A stretch of DNA of 64,000 nt from Salinibacter sp. 10B (GCF_002954405.1 NZ_MQWC01000004.1:996990-1060989), one strand, 5' to 3'. Counted from the first letter of the stretch, positions 41,296-51,252 are shown. Notes: generated by a model not told the origin, from the letters alone. Made by a program: numbers and translations.

Positions 41296-42843
41296 ATGCG
41301 GTCCAACGGCTTTCCAACATCCTCGCCTTCTCCCCAATCCTCGGGGACTGCTACGTCTGGGGCCGTCGTACGAGCAGTGCAAACCGCTCTCGATCAGTGC
41401 CCTCGCTCTGGGGACGGGGCTTCGCTCGATGTCAATCCCTGGCACGACCTTCTGTACAACCGACTGCGGGATGAGGCCCTTCCTGCTCTCATTTACGACG
41501 ACACCATTACCCCCGCTGCGTCGCTCTGGACCGGCTCTCGCCTCTGGACGCAGGCCTTTCGGTCGACGTCTCTCCAGGCTGGGGATCGTCTCGTGATTGC
41601 CCTCCCGCCGTCCACGGCGTTCGTACAGGTGCTGGTGGCCGCTCTCTGGGAGGGATATACCGTTGCCCTTGCCCCGCACAATGCGAACGTTCCCGACCTC
41701 CTCACCACCCTTGAGGCCCGAGCGGCCGTGACGACCGACGCGGTCGAGGCTCCTCACACGTTTATCTCGGAAGAATACGCTGGTCCCCGGTCGACCCCCG
41801 ATACCCTTCGGTCCCCAGACACCTCTCCGACTCCGAACGTGCGATTTTTACTTCGTACGTCGGGAACCACGGCCCATGCACGCTGGATTGCCCTCTCCGA
41901 TCGAAACGTGCTCTCGGTGCTGGCGAGCCATCTTCCCCACTTTGCCCTCCACGATGCCCGCGTGCTCTCCGTGTTGCCCTGGACGCACGCCTTCGGTCTC
42001 GTCCTCGACTTCTTCCCTGCCCTTTTGTCGGGTGCCGAGCTCATTCGGGATCCAAATGGCGGGAGAAACCCCGAACACCTACTGCAACTGCGCAACGCCT
42101 GGGGTGCCACCCATCTGTCGGCCGTGCCCCTCGTCATCCAGCGGCTCATTGACACCGCCGGGGGAGAGGCCCTGCTGCGCGACCTAAACGGCGGCCTGGT
42201 AGGGGGCGCCCCCGTATCCGGCCCTCTCGCCAAACGTCTTTCTCGTACGGCACTGCGCGCCGGCTACGGCCAAACGGAGGCAGCTCCGGGCATCGCGATG
42301 GGTCCGCCTGGCAAATGGGCCGCCCACTACCTGGGCCGCCCCGTGGGCTGTTCGGTCGAGGTGGCCGACGATGGGGAGTTGCTCTTCGAAGGCCCGAACG
42401 CCTGCGTCGGCGTGTGGAAGAACGGGCGGCTAGAACGGGCTGCCCCTGACCGCACCGTCCACACCGGGGACCTCGTCGAACGCTCCGGAGATGACCTGTA
42501 TTTTCGGGGACGCAAGGATGACAGTTTTAAGTTGTCGAATGGGCGTTGGGTACAGGCCGGCGCAATGGAGGCCGCTCTCAAAACCTCGTTCCCCGACCTG
42601 CGCGACGCCCTCGTCTTTACCCCGAACGGGGACGACGTCGCTGTGGCCCTGTGTCCCGCCGCCCCCTCCGCAACTCTTCCCTCGGACGAGGACTATCGTG
42701 CCGCCCTCGGGTCCCTGGCCGAACGACTCGTGTGGACGACCACAATTGCCCCTGAGGCATGGTCTACCCTCCCGAAAGGGACGGTGGACCGGAGCACGAT
42801 GACGAAGGCGCTCACCGAAGCGTATCAATCTTCGTCTTCCTAA
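41296..42843 (+). CDS. AMP-forming CoA ligase, probable p-coumarate:CoA ligase for PYP chromophore
   Basis: 515 residues of the acyl-adenylate superfamily. Core motifs are LLRTSGTTAHARWIALS (A3), GYGQTEAAPG (A5) and HTGDLVERSGDDLYFRGRKDD (A7). At A10, where adenylating enzymes have GK(V/I)DR with a catalytic Lys, this protein reads GTVDR with Thr496. Context supports p-coumarate activation: PYP upstream and tyrosine ammonia-lyase 37 bases downstream. The missing Lys raises the question of whether adenylation is slow or uses another residue. Fatty-acid or other aryl acids are alternatives. Confidence 0.72.
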   Translation: MRSNGFPTSSPSPQSSGTATSGAVVRAVQTALDQCPRSGDGASLDVNPWHDLLYNRLRDEALPALIYDDTITPAASLWTGSRLWTQAFRSTSLQAGDRLVIALPPSTAFVQVLVAALWEGYTVALAPHNANVPDLLTTLEARAAVTTDAVEAPHTFISEEYAGPRSTPDTLRSPDTSPTPNVRFLLRTSGTTAHARWIALSDRNVLSVLASHLPHFALHDARVLSVLPWTHAFGLVLDFFPALLSGAELIRDPNGGRNPEHLLQLRNAWGATHLSAVPLVIQRLIDTAGGEALLRDLNGGLVGGAPVSGPLAKRLSRTALRAGYGQTEAAPGIAMGPPGKWAAHYLGRPVGCSVEVADDGELLFEGPNACVGVWKNGRLERAAPDRTVHTGDLVERSGDDLYFRGRKDDSFKLSNGRWVQAGAMEAALKTSFPDLRDALVFTPNGDDVAVALCPAAPSATLPSDEDYRAALGSLAERLVWTTTIAPEAWSTLPKGTVDRSTMTKALTEAYQSSSS

Positions 42844-42880
42844 CGCTCCCTCGAGTCCCCTTCTTCGTCTGCCTCGCTGT

Positions 42881-44368
42881 ATGTCTTCTTCTCTCTCTAT
42901 CGGCCCCGATGTCACGCTCTCGTGCGAGGCGCTCGACCGAGGGGCTCAGACGCCCGGCCTCTCGGTTCACCCAACGGAGGCAGCAGACCGCGCCCTCCAG
43001 CACGCCCGTTCTGCCCTAACCCACCTTCGTGACGAGGAAACGCCAATCTATGGCGTTACGACTGGGTTCGGCCCCCTTCACGAACACGAGGCAAACACCG
43101 ACGATGCGGTTGCGCAGGGCACGGGCCTGATTGCTCACCTCGCGACCGGTAGTGGGGACGCGCTCCCCCGCCCCGTCGTGCGGGCCTTGATTGTTGCCCG
43201 CCTCCAATCGCTCGCACAGGGACACTCTGCCATCCGTCCGGATGCGTTTGACGCCGTTGCGGACCTCTTACGCCACGACGTGATCCCAGCCGTTCCCGAA
43301 ATCGGATCCTTGGGCGCCAGTGGCGACCTCACCCCGCTGGCTCACGTGGCGCGGGTCTGTACGGGAGAGGGACGGGTCCTAACGGATAGCGGCGAGATTC
43401 AGGATGCGGGGGAAGCACTCCGTACCGCTCAGCTCTCCCCGGTCTCCCTTGACGCCCGCGACGCGCTTGCCCTCGTCAATGGAACCGCACTCATGACTGG
43501 GGCCGCGGCTCTGGCGGTGGCTCGGGGGCAACGCCTTCTCGAACGCGCCGAGGCCCTTACCGGCTGGATGTACCGGCTGCTGGGCTGCTCATTGGACCCG
43601 CTCGATGCCCGTCTCCACGATGCCCGAGGACATGATGGCCAGTCAGCAAGCGCGGCGGCCATCCGTGCAGAAGCCACCCGCCATGGTCCCGCCGAGCATG
43701 AGGACCGTCCCCTCCAGGAGGTGTATTCGCTGCGCTGTGCCCCCCAGATTCTCGGCGCAATCCGCGATCAGCTCTCGTATGTTCGTCAACAGGTCGAAAC
43801 CGAATTGAATGGGGTGACCGACAATCCAGTGATCGCCCCGGACGCCCCTGCCGTGCTTCACGGCGGCAACTTTCAAGGACAGCAGGTCGCCTTTGCGGCC
43901 GATGCCCTCAACGAAGCCCTGACCCAAATGGGCGTGCTAGCGGAACGACAGGTCGACGTCCTTCTCACTCCCGACCAGAACGGAGGGGCCCCCCCGCTTC
44001 TCGCCTGGAATCCCGGCCCCACAAGCGGGCTTGCCGGAGCGCAACTTACGGCCACAGCCCTCGTGGCCGAACTGCGACAAAACGCTCAGATGACGGGCAC
44101 ATCCTCGATCCCCACCAATGGCGACAACCAGGATGTCGTCTCGATGGGCGCTCTCGCCGCCCGTACCGCCCACGAGCAGACCGAGCACCTGGCATCCATT
44201 CTCGCTGTGCTGGGCCTTGCCCTATCTCAACTCACTCACCTGCGTGCAGAGGGGCAGGCAAAGGGACCTGCCCCACCGTCCCCCGACTGGATGCCCTCTA
44301 TCGATCCGGTGGTGGAGGACCGATCCCTCCACGCGGAAATTGAGGCCCTCGCGGCTCAGTGGGTGTAG
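42881..44368 (+). CDS. Tyrosine ammonia-lyase (MIO-type aromatic amino acid lyase)
   Basis: 495 residues. The MIO prosthetic group triad Ala146-Ser147-Gly148 lies in GSLGASGDLTPLAH. The substrate-selectivity doublet is His86-Leu87 (LIAHLATG), the His-Leu pair found in tyrosine-specific lyases, in contrast to Ser-His in histidine lyases. YGVTTGFG, GNFQGQQVA and SIPTNGDNQDVVSMG are also present. It deaminates tyrosine to p-coumarate. Next to the ligase and PYP this completes chromophore supply. A HutH function is unlikely because no other hut gene is nearby. Confidence 0.88.
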   Translation: MSSSLSIGPDVTLSCEALDRGAQTPGLSVHPTEAADRALQHARSALTHLRDEETPIYGVTTGFGPLHEHEANTDDAVAQGTGLIAHLATGSGDALPRPVVRALIVARLQSLAQGHSAIRPDAFDAVADLLRHDVIPAVPEIGSLGASGDLTPLAHVARVCTGEGRVLTDSGEIQDAGEALRTAQLSPVSLDARDALALVNGTALMTGAAALAVARGQRLLERAEALTGWMYRLLGCSLDPLDARLHDARGHDGQSASAAAIRAEATRHGPAEHEDRPLQEVYSLRCAPQILGAIRDQLSYVRQQVETELNGVTDNPVIAPDAPAVLHGGNFQGQQVAFAADALNEALTQMGVLAERQVDVLLTPDQNGGAPPLLAWNPGPTSGLAGAQLTATALVAELRQNAQMTGTSSIPTNGDNQDVVSMGALAARTAHEQTEHLASILAVLGLALSQLTHLRAEGQAKGPAPPSPDWMPSIDPVVEDRSLHAEIEALAAQWV

Positions 44369-44564
44369 AGCTGCGTTGATTTTTGCCCCAGCACATCGAC
44401 TTTGCTACACCGAGAATGTAGAGTCTTGCAACGTGATGGGCCCGGTTCGCAGATGGCCTGACGCCCCATGGGTGACAAACGTGGAACGATGTATTCCGTC
44501 CGAATCGGCCGGGGGATCCTCTCGTTAGCAGGTCACCCGTTCTTTCGCCTCTTCGCCCTCGCGT

Positions 44565-45062
44565 TTGCCCATGCCCACCCGTTCCGCCCCCGGCCCCGGC
44601 CAGGAATCCGTCTGGGACTATCCACGCCCCCCGGCCCTAGACCCATGCGACCAACGCGTCCGGGTCGTCTTCAACAATATCACGATTGCGGATACCACCG
44701 ATGCGCTACGGGTGCTGGAAACGAGTCATCCGCCGGTCTACTATCTGCCGCCTGCCGACGTGGCGATGAAGTACCTAACGCAGGAGAATCGAACCACGAT
44801 GTGCGAATTCAAAGGTCGGGCGGTGTACTACACGCTTCAGGTGGATGAGCGCTCGGCAGCCCAGGCCGCGTGGGGCTATCCGTCTCCTACCGACCGGTTT
44901 CAGGCGCTCAAGGATCACCTTGCGTTCTATGCGAGCAAGATGGACGCCTGCTACGTGGGGGAGAAACAGGCCCACGCCCAAGAGGGAGACTTCTACGGGG
45001 GGTGGATCACCGACGACATTGTAGGACCATTCAAGGGAGGACCGGGAACGGTAGGATGGTGA
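44565..45062 (+). CDS. DUF427 domain protein
   Basis: 165 residues; ATG at 44565 or 44571. It has the family landmarks ESVWDYPRPP, VLETSHPPVYYLPPADV, CEFKGRAVYYTL, HLAFYASKMDACYVG and GGWITDDIVGPFKGGPGT. Function of the family is not established. It is separated from the lyase gene by about 200 bases, so membership in the PYP operon is uncertain. Confidence 0.9.
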   Translation: MPMPTRSAPGPGQESVWDYPRPPALDPCDQRVRVVFNNITIADTTDALRVLETSHPPVYYLPPADVAMKYLTQENRTTMCEFKGRAVYYTLQVDERSAAQAAWGYPSPTDRFQALKDHLAFYASKMDACYVGEKQAHAQEGDFYGGWITDDIVGPFKGGPGTVGW

Positions 45063-45295
45063 TCTCTCCTGTTTCCAATCACGTGTCCGCCTCCAGACAC
45101 GCGGTATCCCCTTCCGTCAGCACGCGTAGAGCGCCCCTCGATTCGCTTCCGAAGTGGAACGTGGCCCCTCCGTTCGGGGAGGGACGCCTGAACGTGGGAG
45201 ATGTCTCGCTTCGATCTTTCCCCACGTCCTCCCATCCACACTCACAAGAGGCCGAAGGTCCACCGACACAGTAAATCCTGCAAGCGGATTCGGCC

Positions 45296-46489
45296 TTATA
45301 CCGCCCGATTAAGGGCCCGTTGTAGATCTGCTTCAAGATTGTCAGCCGTCTCAACACCAACGCTCAGTCGAATGAGCGAATCCGTTAGACCAATTTGCTC
45401 GCGCTCGTCGGCCGGGATGGACGCGTGCGTCATTGAGGCTGGATGCTCAATAAGACTCTCGACTCCCCCCAGGCTTTCGGCGAGAGTAAAGACCTCCACC
45501 TCTTCGAGAATGGCCACCGCCGTCTCCATATCGTCGTCGGCCAACTCGAAGGAAATCATTCCCCCGAAGTCGCTCATCTGTCGGGCAGCGAGGTCGTGGG
45601 TCGGGTGGGACGACAGGCCCGGGTAGCGCACCAGCCCGACCGCCGGATGATCGTCGAGCATGCCCGCAAGACGACGTGCATTCGCGCAGTGACGCTCCAT
45701 CCGCAGATGCAGCGTCTTGGTTCCCCGAAGGGTGAGAAAACAATCCATGGGACCGGGAGACGCCCCGGTGCTCTTGATCTGAAACCGGAGCCGCTCGGCC
45801 CACTCCTCATCGTTGGTACACACCGCCCCGAGGATGAGGTCGGAGTGACCGCCGAGGTACTTTGTTGCCGAGTGCAATACAAGGTCTGCTCCCAGGTCGA
45901 GCGGCTGCTGGAGATACGGGGTCGCAAAAGTATTGTCCACCGCTACATCCACGTCGTGGGCGTGGGCCCGCTCGCAAAGAGCCGCAATGTCGACCACCCG
46001 CATAAGCGGATTGGTCGGCGTCTCGATCCAGAGTAGTTTCGTAGCGTTTGTGATGGCGCTCTCGACGGCTTCCGGATCGCTCATGTCCACAAACGACGTG
46101 GAGATATTGAGGGGCTCGAAGACCTGCTTCATGAGGCGATGCGTCCCCCCGTACAGATCGTCCGTCGCCAACACATGATCCCCCGGACGAAGGCTTTTCA
46201 TAATCGCGTCGATGCCAGCAACGCCCGAACTGAACGCAATCCCATGCTCGGCATTTTCAAGGCTCGCGAGATTTCCCTCAAGCGCGGTGCGCGTTGGATT
46301 CGACACTCGGGAGTACTCGTATCCCTTATGCTTCCCCGGCGCCTCCTGGGCGTAGGTGGACGTTTGATAGATTGGCGTCATCACCGCTCCACTCGTCGGG
46401 TCGGGCGCCTGTCCCGCATGAACTGCCCGAGTCCCAAATCCAGAGTGTAAGTCCGCGAGGGTGATCGACGAGTCGCTTTGGTTGGACAT
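45296..46489 (-). CDS. Cystathionine gamma-synthase / gamma-lyase family PLP enzyme
   Basis: 397 residues from the ATG at 46489. Signatures are [15 protein letters not shown], the [10 protein letters not shown] loop, [20 protein letters not shown] and the Schiff-base Lys210 in [30 protein letters not shown] is near the end. The sequence cannot separate synthase (methionine synthesis) from lyase (cysteine synthesis). No riboswitch is recognisable in the short leader, which instead contains the terminator of the upstream gene. Confidence 0.87.
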   Translation of the reverse strand: MSNQSDSSITLADLHSGFGTRAVHAGQAPDPTSGAVMTPIYQTSTYAQEAPGKHKGYEYSRVSNPTRTALEGNLASLENAEHGIAFSSGVAGIDAIMKSLRPGDHVLATDDLYGGTHRLMKQVFEPLNISTSFVDMSDPEAVESAITNATKLLWIETPTNPLMRVVDIAALCERAHAHDVDVAVDNTFATPYLQQPLDLGADLVLHSATKYLGGHSDLILGAVCTNDEEWAERLRFQIKSTGASPGPMDCFLTLRGTKTLHLRMERHCANARRLAGMLDDHPAVGLVRYPGLSSHPTHDLAARQMSDFGGMISFELADDDMETAVAILEEVEVFTLAESLGGVESLIEHPASMTHASIPADEREQIGLTDSLIRLSVGVETADNLEADLQRALNRAV

Positions 46490-46542
46490 CTCGGTTTGAA
46501 TTGCGTGGATTCGTATAGAACGGTTCTGCAGAGGTGAGCACA

Positions 46543-46586
46543 AAAATACGAGAGCCCGGGTCCCCTGGTCGGAAACCCGGGCTCTC
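46543..46586 (-). terminator. Rho-independent terminator after the first TPR lipoprotein gene
   Basis: An 11-base perfect stem, GAGAGCCCGGG with CCCGGGCTCTC, around a 15-base loop. On the minus strand it is followed by GTATTTTTG. It lies about 50 bases past the stop at 46635 and separates that gene from the downstream PLP enzyme. Confidence 0.88.
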
Positions 46587-46634
46587 AGTAAAATCGCGAG
46601 GGCCTTCTCTCGACCTTCGGATACGGGCAATCAG

Positions 46635-48197
46635 CTAGTTGCCGCCATTTTCGCCTTGTTGCTGGACGTTGAGGCCGGCGCACTGTTCAAGCTCCTGCGC
46701 CTTCGCCGTCTGTTCGATCTGCACGTACGCAGTCACCAACGCCGCGCAGGCGTCCTGCCGAAACGAGCCCTCCGAGTCGGCCATCTGACGGGCGCGTTCC
46801 AGCGGGGGAATGGCCTCCCGGAAGAGATCGCGCTTCTGCTGCTCCAGCTCCTTGATTCTGCTGTCAAGCTCATTCACTCTCTCCTTCTCCTCCGCCGTCG
46901 GCTCTCGGTTTTCCTCCATGGCGGCCTCGCTGATCGCGCTCATGGAGTCATTCAGGGCCGTCAGGCTGTCCTGAACGTTTCGCGCCTTGTTGGAGTACGC
47001 GGCTCCGAGATTGTACTGTGCCTTCACGTTCCCGGGCTCCAGGTCCACAGCCTTCTGAAGCTGTTCAATGGCGTCGTCGAAGCGATCGGACTGCAGCAGC
47101 AGCGAACCGTAATTGTACCGGTAGGTGGCGTTGTTCGGGTTTTGATCAATCTGCTCCCGATACGCCTGCATGGCCTTCTCCGTCTGCCCGGCGCGGTTGT
47201 ATGCATTGAGCAACCGGCCTTCCATTTGAGCAAGCGGGGCTTGCTCCTGCAGGTTGACGGACAGAGAGGCCGTTCCCGTACTGATCAGGGTGTCAGCCAC
47301 CGTCGATCCCTTGTAGTAAAGACTCACGCGAAGCTGTCCTTTTTCTTGCTCCTTCTGGAAAGTCGCAGACACCTCCCCGTTCGAGTCAATCGTCACCTTG
47401 TCGGGCGTCGTTCCCTCCACGCTACGAGAGGATCCATTCACCTGCACCTCTCCGGTGTAATTCAGGCCTCGCGACCCACCAACTTGAATATAGCTGGACC
47501 GCTGAGACAGGTCATCAATCGCCGACTCAAGCAGGTCGATGGCCTCTTCGTTTTGCCCGTTCTGCAAGTACAGGGCGCTCAGAATGTCGTAAGCGTTTTT
47601 CTGCGGAGCGTCGGCCTTCTCAATGTAGCGCTCCAGAACCGGGGCGGCCCCAGTCATGTCGCCGTTTTCCCGGTTTTGCTCCATGTTGAGCATTGCGTAG
47701 GCCTGATTCAGAATCACGTTGGCCGAGTCGGGATACGTCGCGGACGCGCCGCCAAAGTAGACTGCGGCCTTACGGTAATCGGTGGTGTCAGAGGTCTGGC
47801 GGGCCCGTCGGAAGGCTTCAGCTCCCTTCCGCGATTGCTGGGCAAACGTGAGCGTACGCTGGCCTTCAACCTCGCTCCGGGCTCCCGGATCGAACTTGAT
47901 CGCGGCCTCCTCCGCGTCCCGGGCTCGGGCGTACAAGTCCTTGTACTTTTCCACGGACATGGTGCTGTCGGCCATCTGGCGGAGCACCTGGGCCCGCATC
48001 AAGTACGCGTCCACGTTGGCCGAGTCCTGTGCAAGGGCTGAGTCGACACTTGCCAGGGCCTGGTCATAATTTTGCTCCTCCATGGCATCTTCGGCCTTGC
48101 TCATGAATGGATTCCCGGCCGAACATCCTGAGAGGATGGCAAGAACGAGACCTCCTGCAAACAAAGAGAAAAGCGCTGATCGTCGGATCGTCATCAT
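46635..48197 (-). CDS. TPR-repeat lipoprotein
   Basis: 520 residues with a lipoprotein signal (hydrophobic stretch ending LAILSGC). Tetratricopeptide hairpins occur near residues 35-75 and 340-400 (PNNATYRYNYGSLLLQSDRFDDAIEQL, split here across two helices). A beta-rich insertion near 235-315 contains GSRGLNYTGEVQVNGSSR. Probably tethered in the envelope as a protein-interaction scaffold. The next upstream gene is a shorter paralogue, so the pair arose by duplication. Confidence 0.82.
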   Translation of the reverse strand: MMTIRRSALFSLFAGGLVLAILSGCSAGNPFMSKAEDAMEEQNYDQALASVDSALAQDSANVDAYLMRAQVLRQMADSTMSVEKYKDLYARARDAEEAAIKFDPGARSEVEGQRTLTFAQQSRKGAEAFRRARQTSDTTDYRKAAVYFGGASATYPDSANVILNQAYAMLNMEQNRENGDMTGAAPVLERYIEKADAPQKNAYDILSALYLQNGQNEEAIDLLESAIDDLSQRSSYIQVGGSRGLNYTGEVQVNGSSRSVEGTTPDKVTIDSNGEVSATFQKEQEKGQLRVSLYYKGSTVADTLISTGTASLSVNLQEQAPLAQMEGRLLNAYNRAGQTEKAMQAYREQIDQNPNNATYRYNYGSLLLQSDRFDDAIEQLQKAVDLEPGNVKAQYNLGAAYSNKARNVQDSLTALNDSMSAISEAAMEENREPTAEEKERVNELDSRIKELEQQKRDLFREAIPPLERARQMADSEGSFRQDACAALVTAYVQIEQTAKAQELEQCAGLNVQQQGENGGN

Positions 48198-48420
48198 TGG
48201 TACGGTCTATTCCGTAACGGATTTACTCAAGTGAATGTGGGGCTGTCGCGCGGGAGCCGTCGTCGGGGAAACGCAACAACGTGTTCAAGGACGACAATGC
48301 TGGCTACTTCTTCAAAGTAGGGCGGAAGGAAAACCTAATGCAACACAATTCCGTCATGCCTCCGTGAACTCCAAGGCTCAAGCCTCTCTTCTCCCCACCG
48401 CTCGGGCATATTACGGACCG

Positions 48421-49659
48421 TTATTCTCGTCCCGCGCTCGTAAAGCCCGTACAATCTTCAACCCGCGACGCCTTATTGGGACGCTGGGTCTGCATGTACG
48501 CCACGAAGAGCGCCCGACAGGCATCCTGCCGGGACGTCCCCGCAGGACTCAACCGGCGCGCCCGTTCGAGGGGAGGGACGGCTTTTCTGTAAAACCGTTG
48601 TCGTCGCTGCCGCAGGCTGTCCACGCGTTGGGATAGCGTGAGCACAGAATCCGCAGACGCCTCCTCCGCAGCGTCCCCTCCAGCCTCCATCTCCTCCTGC
48701 AGTGTCGTGATACTGTCTTCCCGGGCCAACGCCGCATTGTAGTATGCCGCGCCCAGGTTGTACTGACTCTCAGCATGTTCGGGACGAAGCTCCACCGCTT
48801 TCCTGAGTTCTCGAATCGCATCGTTGTAGCGGGCCGCTTCTAACAGCAGCGTCCCGTAGTGGAGCCGATACCTCGCACGTTCGGGCTTCTGCTCAATCTG
48901 CTCGCGGTATGCCAAAAGGGCCTCCTCCATGTTGCCGGCCCGATTGTAGGCATCCAGCCGGAGGGCGTGAAGCTCTTGATCATCCGGGTAATAGAGGGTT
49001 GCCCGATCGAGAAGCTCCGTGGCACGCTCAAAGGCCCCTGTCGACATGTACAATTCGCCAAGAATCTTGGCGGCCTCCTGGTTGGTGGTGTCAACCCGGT
49101 CTACGTACTCTTCAAGTACAGGGATGACCTCCGCTCGTTGGCCAACCCGCAGACGAGCATACGCCTCATTCAAAACGGGCCGGGCCGAATCGGGCTGAAG
49201 AATGCCGGCCGCCCCAAAGAAGGAGATAGATCGCCGATAAAGGGATTCCCGCTCGTATTTATTTGCCCGATTGTACGCACTTTCTCCCCGCTCTACCTCA
49301 CGTTGGTACACCTCGAACCGTGTCTCTTGAATTTCATCCTCGCGACGCGATCGGTACGTGATTGCACTATCCTCGGCTGCTTGGGCCCGCCGGTACAGAT
49401 CGATGTATTCGTCCGGAGCCATGCTGCTGTCGGCCATGCGACGAAGCACAGTGGCCTTCATTTCATACGCACTTGCATTCGAAGAGTCGCGGTCCAGTGC
49501 GTCTTCGAGGCTGGACAAGGACGCCTCATAGTTGCCTTCTTCCAAATCCGTCTCGGCCGCCCCCACTTCAGGGCCGCCGGAGGCACATCCCGACAGCAGT
49601 GCCACAGCCATACCAGCAATCAGAATGAATCGGGCGAAAAGAGAAGGCGTCGCGGTCAT
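48421..49659 (-). CDS. TPR-repeat lipoprotein, shorter paralogue
   Basis: 412 residues; lipobox LLSGC near residue 25. It shares with the downstream paralogue the DSSNASAYEMKATVLRRMADSSM type opening (here in two parts), the YRRAQAAEDSAI region, the TPR block RYRLHYGTLLLEAARYNDAI and the C-terminal AVPPLERARRL plus RQDACRALFVAYMQ. It lacks the beta-rich insertion. There are 223 bases between the two genes. Confidence 0.82.
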   Translation of the reverse strand: MTATPSLFARFILIAGMAVALLSGCASGGPEVGAAETDLEEGNYEASLSSLEDALDRDSSNASAYEMKATVLRRMADSSMAPDEYIDLYRRAQAAEDSAITYRSRREDEIQETRFEVYQREVERGESAYNRANKYERESLYRRSISFFGAAGILQPDSARPVLNEAYARLRVGQRAEVIPVLEEYVDRVDTTNQEAAKILGELYMSTGAFERATELLDRATLYYPDDQELHALRLDAYNRAGNMEEALLAYREQIEQKPERARYRLHYGTLLLEAARYNDAIRELRKAVELRPEHAESQYNLGAAYYNAALAREDSITTLQEEMEAGGDAAEEASADSVLTLSQRVDSLRQRRQRFYRKAVPPLERARRLSPAGTSRQDACRALFVAYMQTQRPNKASRVEDCTGFTSAGRE

Positions 49660-50082
49660 AAGCCTGGATTCTGTGACATAGATGGACGGAGGACGGCATT
49701 TCCCCCACTGCTACATCCCTCGGAGCAGGTTCGGATTCCAGCGGTCTAACGAGGGCCATCCCAACACGATCCGCGTCCTCTGTCCAAAACGATTCTCGAC
49801 TGTATCGATACCGCCGCGGGGCCGTTGTCCCTTGGAACTCCCCTCTTGCCTTCCGTTCTTGACTGATCCGGCCTGTTCCTCCCGACGACGGTCCCTGCAA
49901 GCGGATTGGGGCCACTCCTCCTTCGTAGCGGAACCAATCGAAGCGCTTCCACTACGGACGGAGCGTACGTGGCACTTTTTCATTCAAGAACCGGCGTGCA
50001 TCGCCGATCTGCCTTTGCTTCAGCCGCCCGGTGCTTCTTCTGCCGTTGCGGACCAACATTTTTCAAACTGGTTTCTTTCTCC
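49660..50082. other. 423-base intergenic region with possible structured leader
   Basis: Divergent promoters for the TPR lipoprotein (minus) and the 50083 gene (plus) should lie here. On the minus strand, just before the lipoprotein ATG, CACAGAATCCAGGCTTATG resembles the 3' end of RNase P RNA, and a CTGCT/AGCAG hairpin lies farther up. I could not find the 5' half of RNase P helix P4, so I do not call rnpB. Confidence 0.35.
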
Positions 50083-51093
50083 ATGGAATCGCCTGAATCT
50101 CGACAGGATCTCGATCTCGTCCCGCCCAGTCTCCAAACCCTCCTGCACGAAATCGTGGACTACGCCGGCCTTTTTCCCCCGGCCGACCTCACGTTGCAGC
50201 AGGCCCTTCGCAGCTATTCCGACTACCGAGACGAGTCGGAGGCCTGGATGCTTTCTCGCTTCGTACTGCCGGTCCGCCGCTTGCCAGACCTCACGCCGTT
50301 CCGCAGCTTCTTCTCACAGGGGACGCCTCACCATTTCTCGGTGCTCGGGACTGGCGGGAACGATCGGGATACGTTCCTGGACGCGCTCGCTCGCGACCTG
50401 GAGGTGATCGATGACTTCGACCAGCAGTACGGCGGTCGCGCTCAGGTGGATGTCATGGAGGTTCCCCTGCCCGCGTCCCTTCATGGGGGCTCTCAGCACG
50501 ATGCCGAGGCTTTCTTTGAGGCCGTCGATCAGCGGCTCGTCCAAACGGGCACCGCCAAGCTTGATTTCTTCTTCGAGGTGCCGATGGAATCCGCCGCGGT
50601 GACCGGACTGTCCGCCCTTTGCGCCGCCCTCTCTGAGCATAACAGCCAACAGGCCGTTCCTCCCCGGTCCATCATGGGACTCAAGGTTCGCTGTGGGGGA
50701 GCCGAACCCACGGACGTCCCCTCTCCCGAACATGTTGCTGCCCTCATCGTCGGGGCCCGGAATGCCGGGATTCCATTCAAGGCAACAGCTGGACTCCACC
50801 ATCCCATCCGGCACTACGACGACGGGCTCGACACCGAGATGCACGGCTTCATCAACCTGTTCGGGGCCGCTGTGCTCGCCGCGGAGCATCAGCTCGACTC
50901 CGAGGAGGTGGAGACCATCCTCCGCGAAGAAACCTCGAACAACTTCCGGTTCGAAAAGGAGGGGTTTTCCTGGCGCAACCTCAGTGCCTCCCTCGACGGC
51001 ATCCGGCATGCCCGCGACCATCTCGCTCTCTCCTTTGGCAGCTGCAGCTTCGAGGAGCCAGTGGACCACCTGCGTGACCTCGATCTGCTTTAG
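50083..51093 (+). CDS. Conserved protein of unknown function upstream of fumarylacetoacetase
   Basis: 336 residues from the ATG at 50083. Distinctive segments are LLHEIVDYAGLFPPADLTL near the start, MGLKVRCGGAEPTDVPSP in the middle and AGIPFKATAGLHHPIRHYDD followed by HGFINLFGAAVLA. The fold looks like an alpha/beta barrel, with a possible metal site in the HHPIRH stretch. I do not recognise a named function. Co-directional with fumarylacetoacetase 159 bases downstream, so a role in aromatic catabolism is possible. Confidence 0.65.
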   Translation: MESPESRQDLDLVPPSLQTLLHEIVDYAGLFPPADLTLQQALRSYSDYRDESEAWMLSRFVLPVRRLPDLTPFRSFFSQGTPHHFSVLGTGGNDRDTFLDALARDLEVIDDFDQQYGGRAQVDVMEVPLPASLHGGSQHDAEAFFEAVDQRLVQTGTAKLDFFFEVPMESAAVTGLSALCAALSEHNSQQAVPPRSIMGLKVRCGGAEPTDVPSPEHVAALIVGARNAGIPFKATAGLHHPIRHYDDGLDTEMHGFINLFGAAVLAAEHQLDSEEVETILREETSNNFRFEKEGFSWRNLSASLDGIRHARDHLALSFGSCSFEEPVDHLRDLDLL

Positions 51094-51252
51094 TCGCCTC
51101 GCAACCCTCATTCATCCCCCGGCGCTGAAGCTCAATGGTGCTTCTCTCGCCGGGAGCGCATTCCAATCCCTGTCGTTGCCCGACTCTACGTGGTGCTTTG
51201 AGCACAGCGCCCTCTCCTCCCACATTCTCTCCTCTTTTCCCTCTCAATCCTC

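Noticed and set aside
44369-44564. DUF427 gene as part of the PYP operon
   Set aside because: The gap is much larger than the 37-76 bases between the other genes and no functional link is known, so I leave it outside.
46656-48041. Plus-strand open frame opposite the TPR lipoprotein
   Set aside because: No domain, signal or homologous motif; the minus-strand protein has a lipobox and TPRs and ends at a strong terminator.
49725-49750. tRNA T-arm (GGTTCGGATTCC)
   Set aside because: The loop lacks the invariant A58 and no acceptor, D or anticodon arm can be folded around it.
49621-50040. RNase P RNA gene on the minus strand
   Set aside because: Only a short segment (CACAGAATCCAGGCTTAT) resembles the 3' end. 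The matching 5' GAGGAAAGUCCGG-type element and the P4 pairing are absent, and the element runs into the ATG of a lipoprotein gene.
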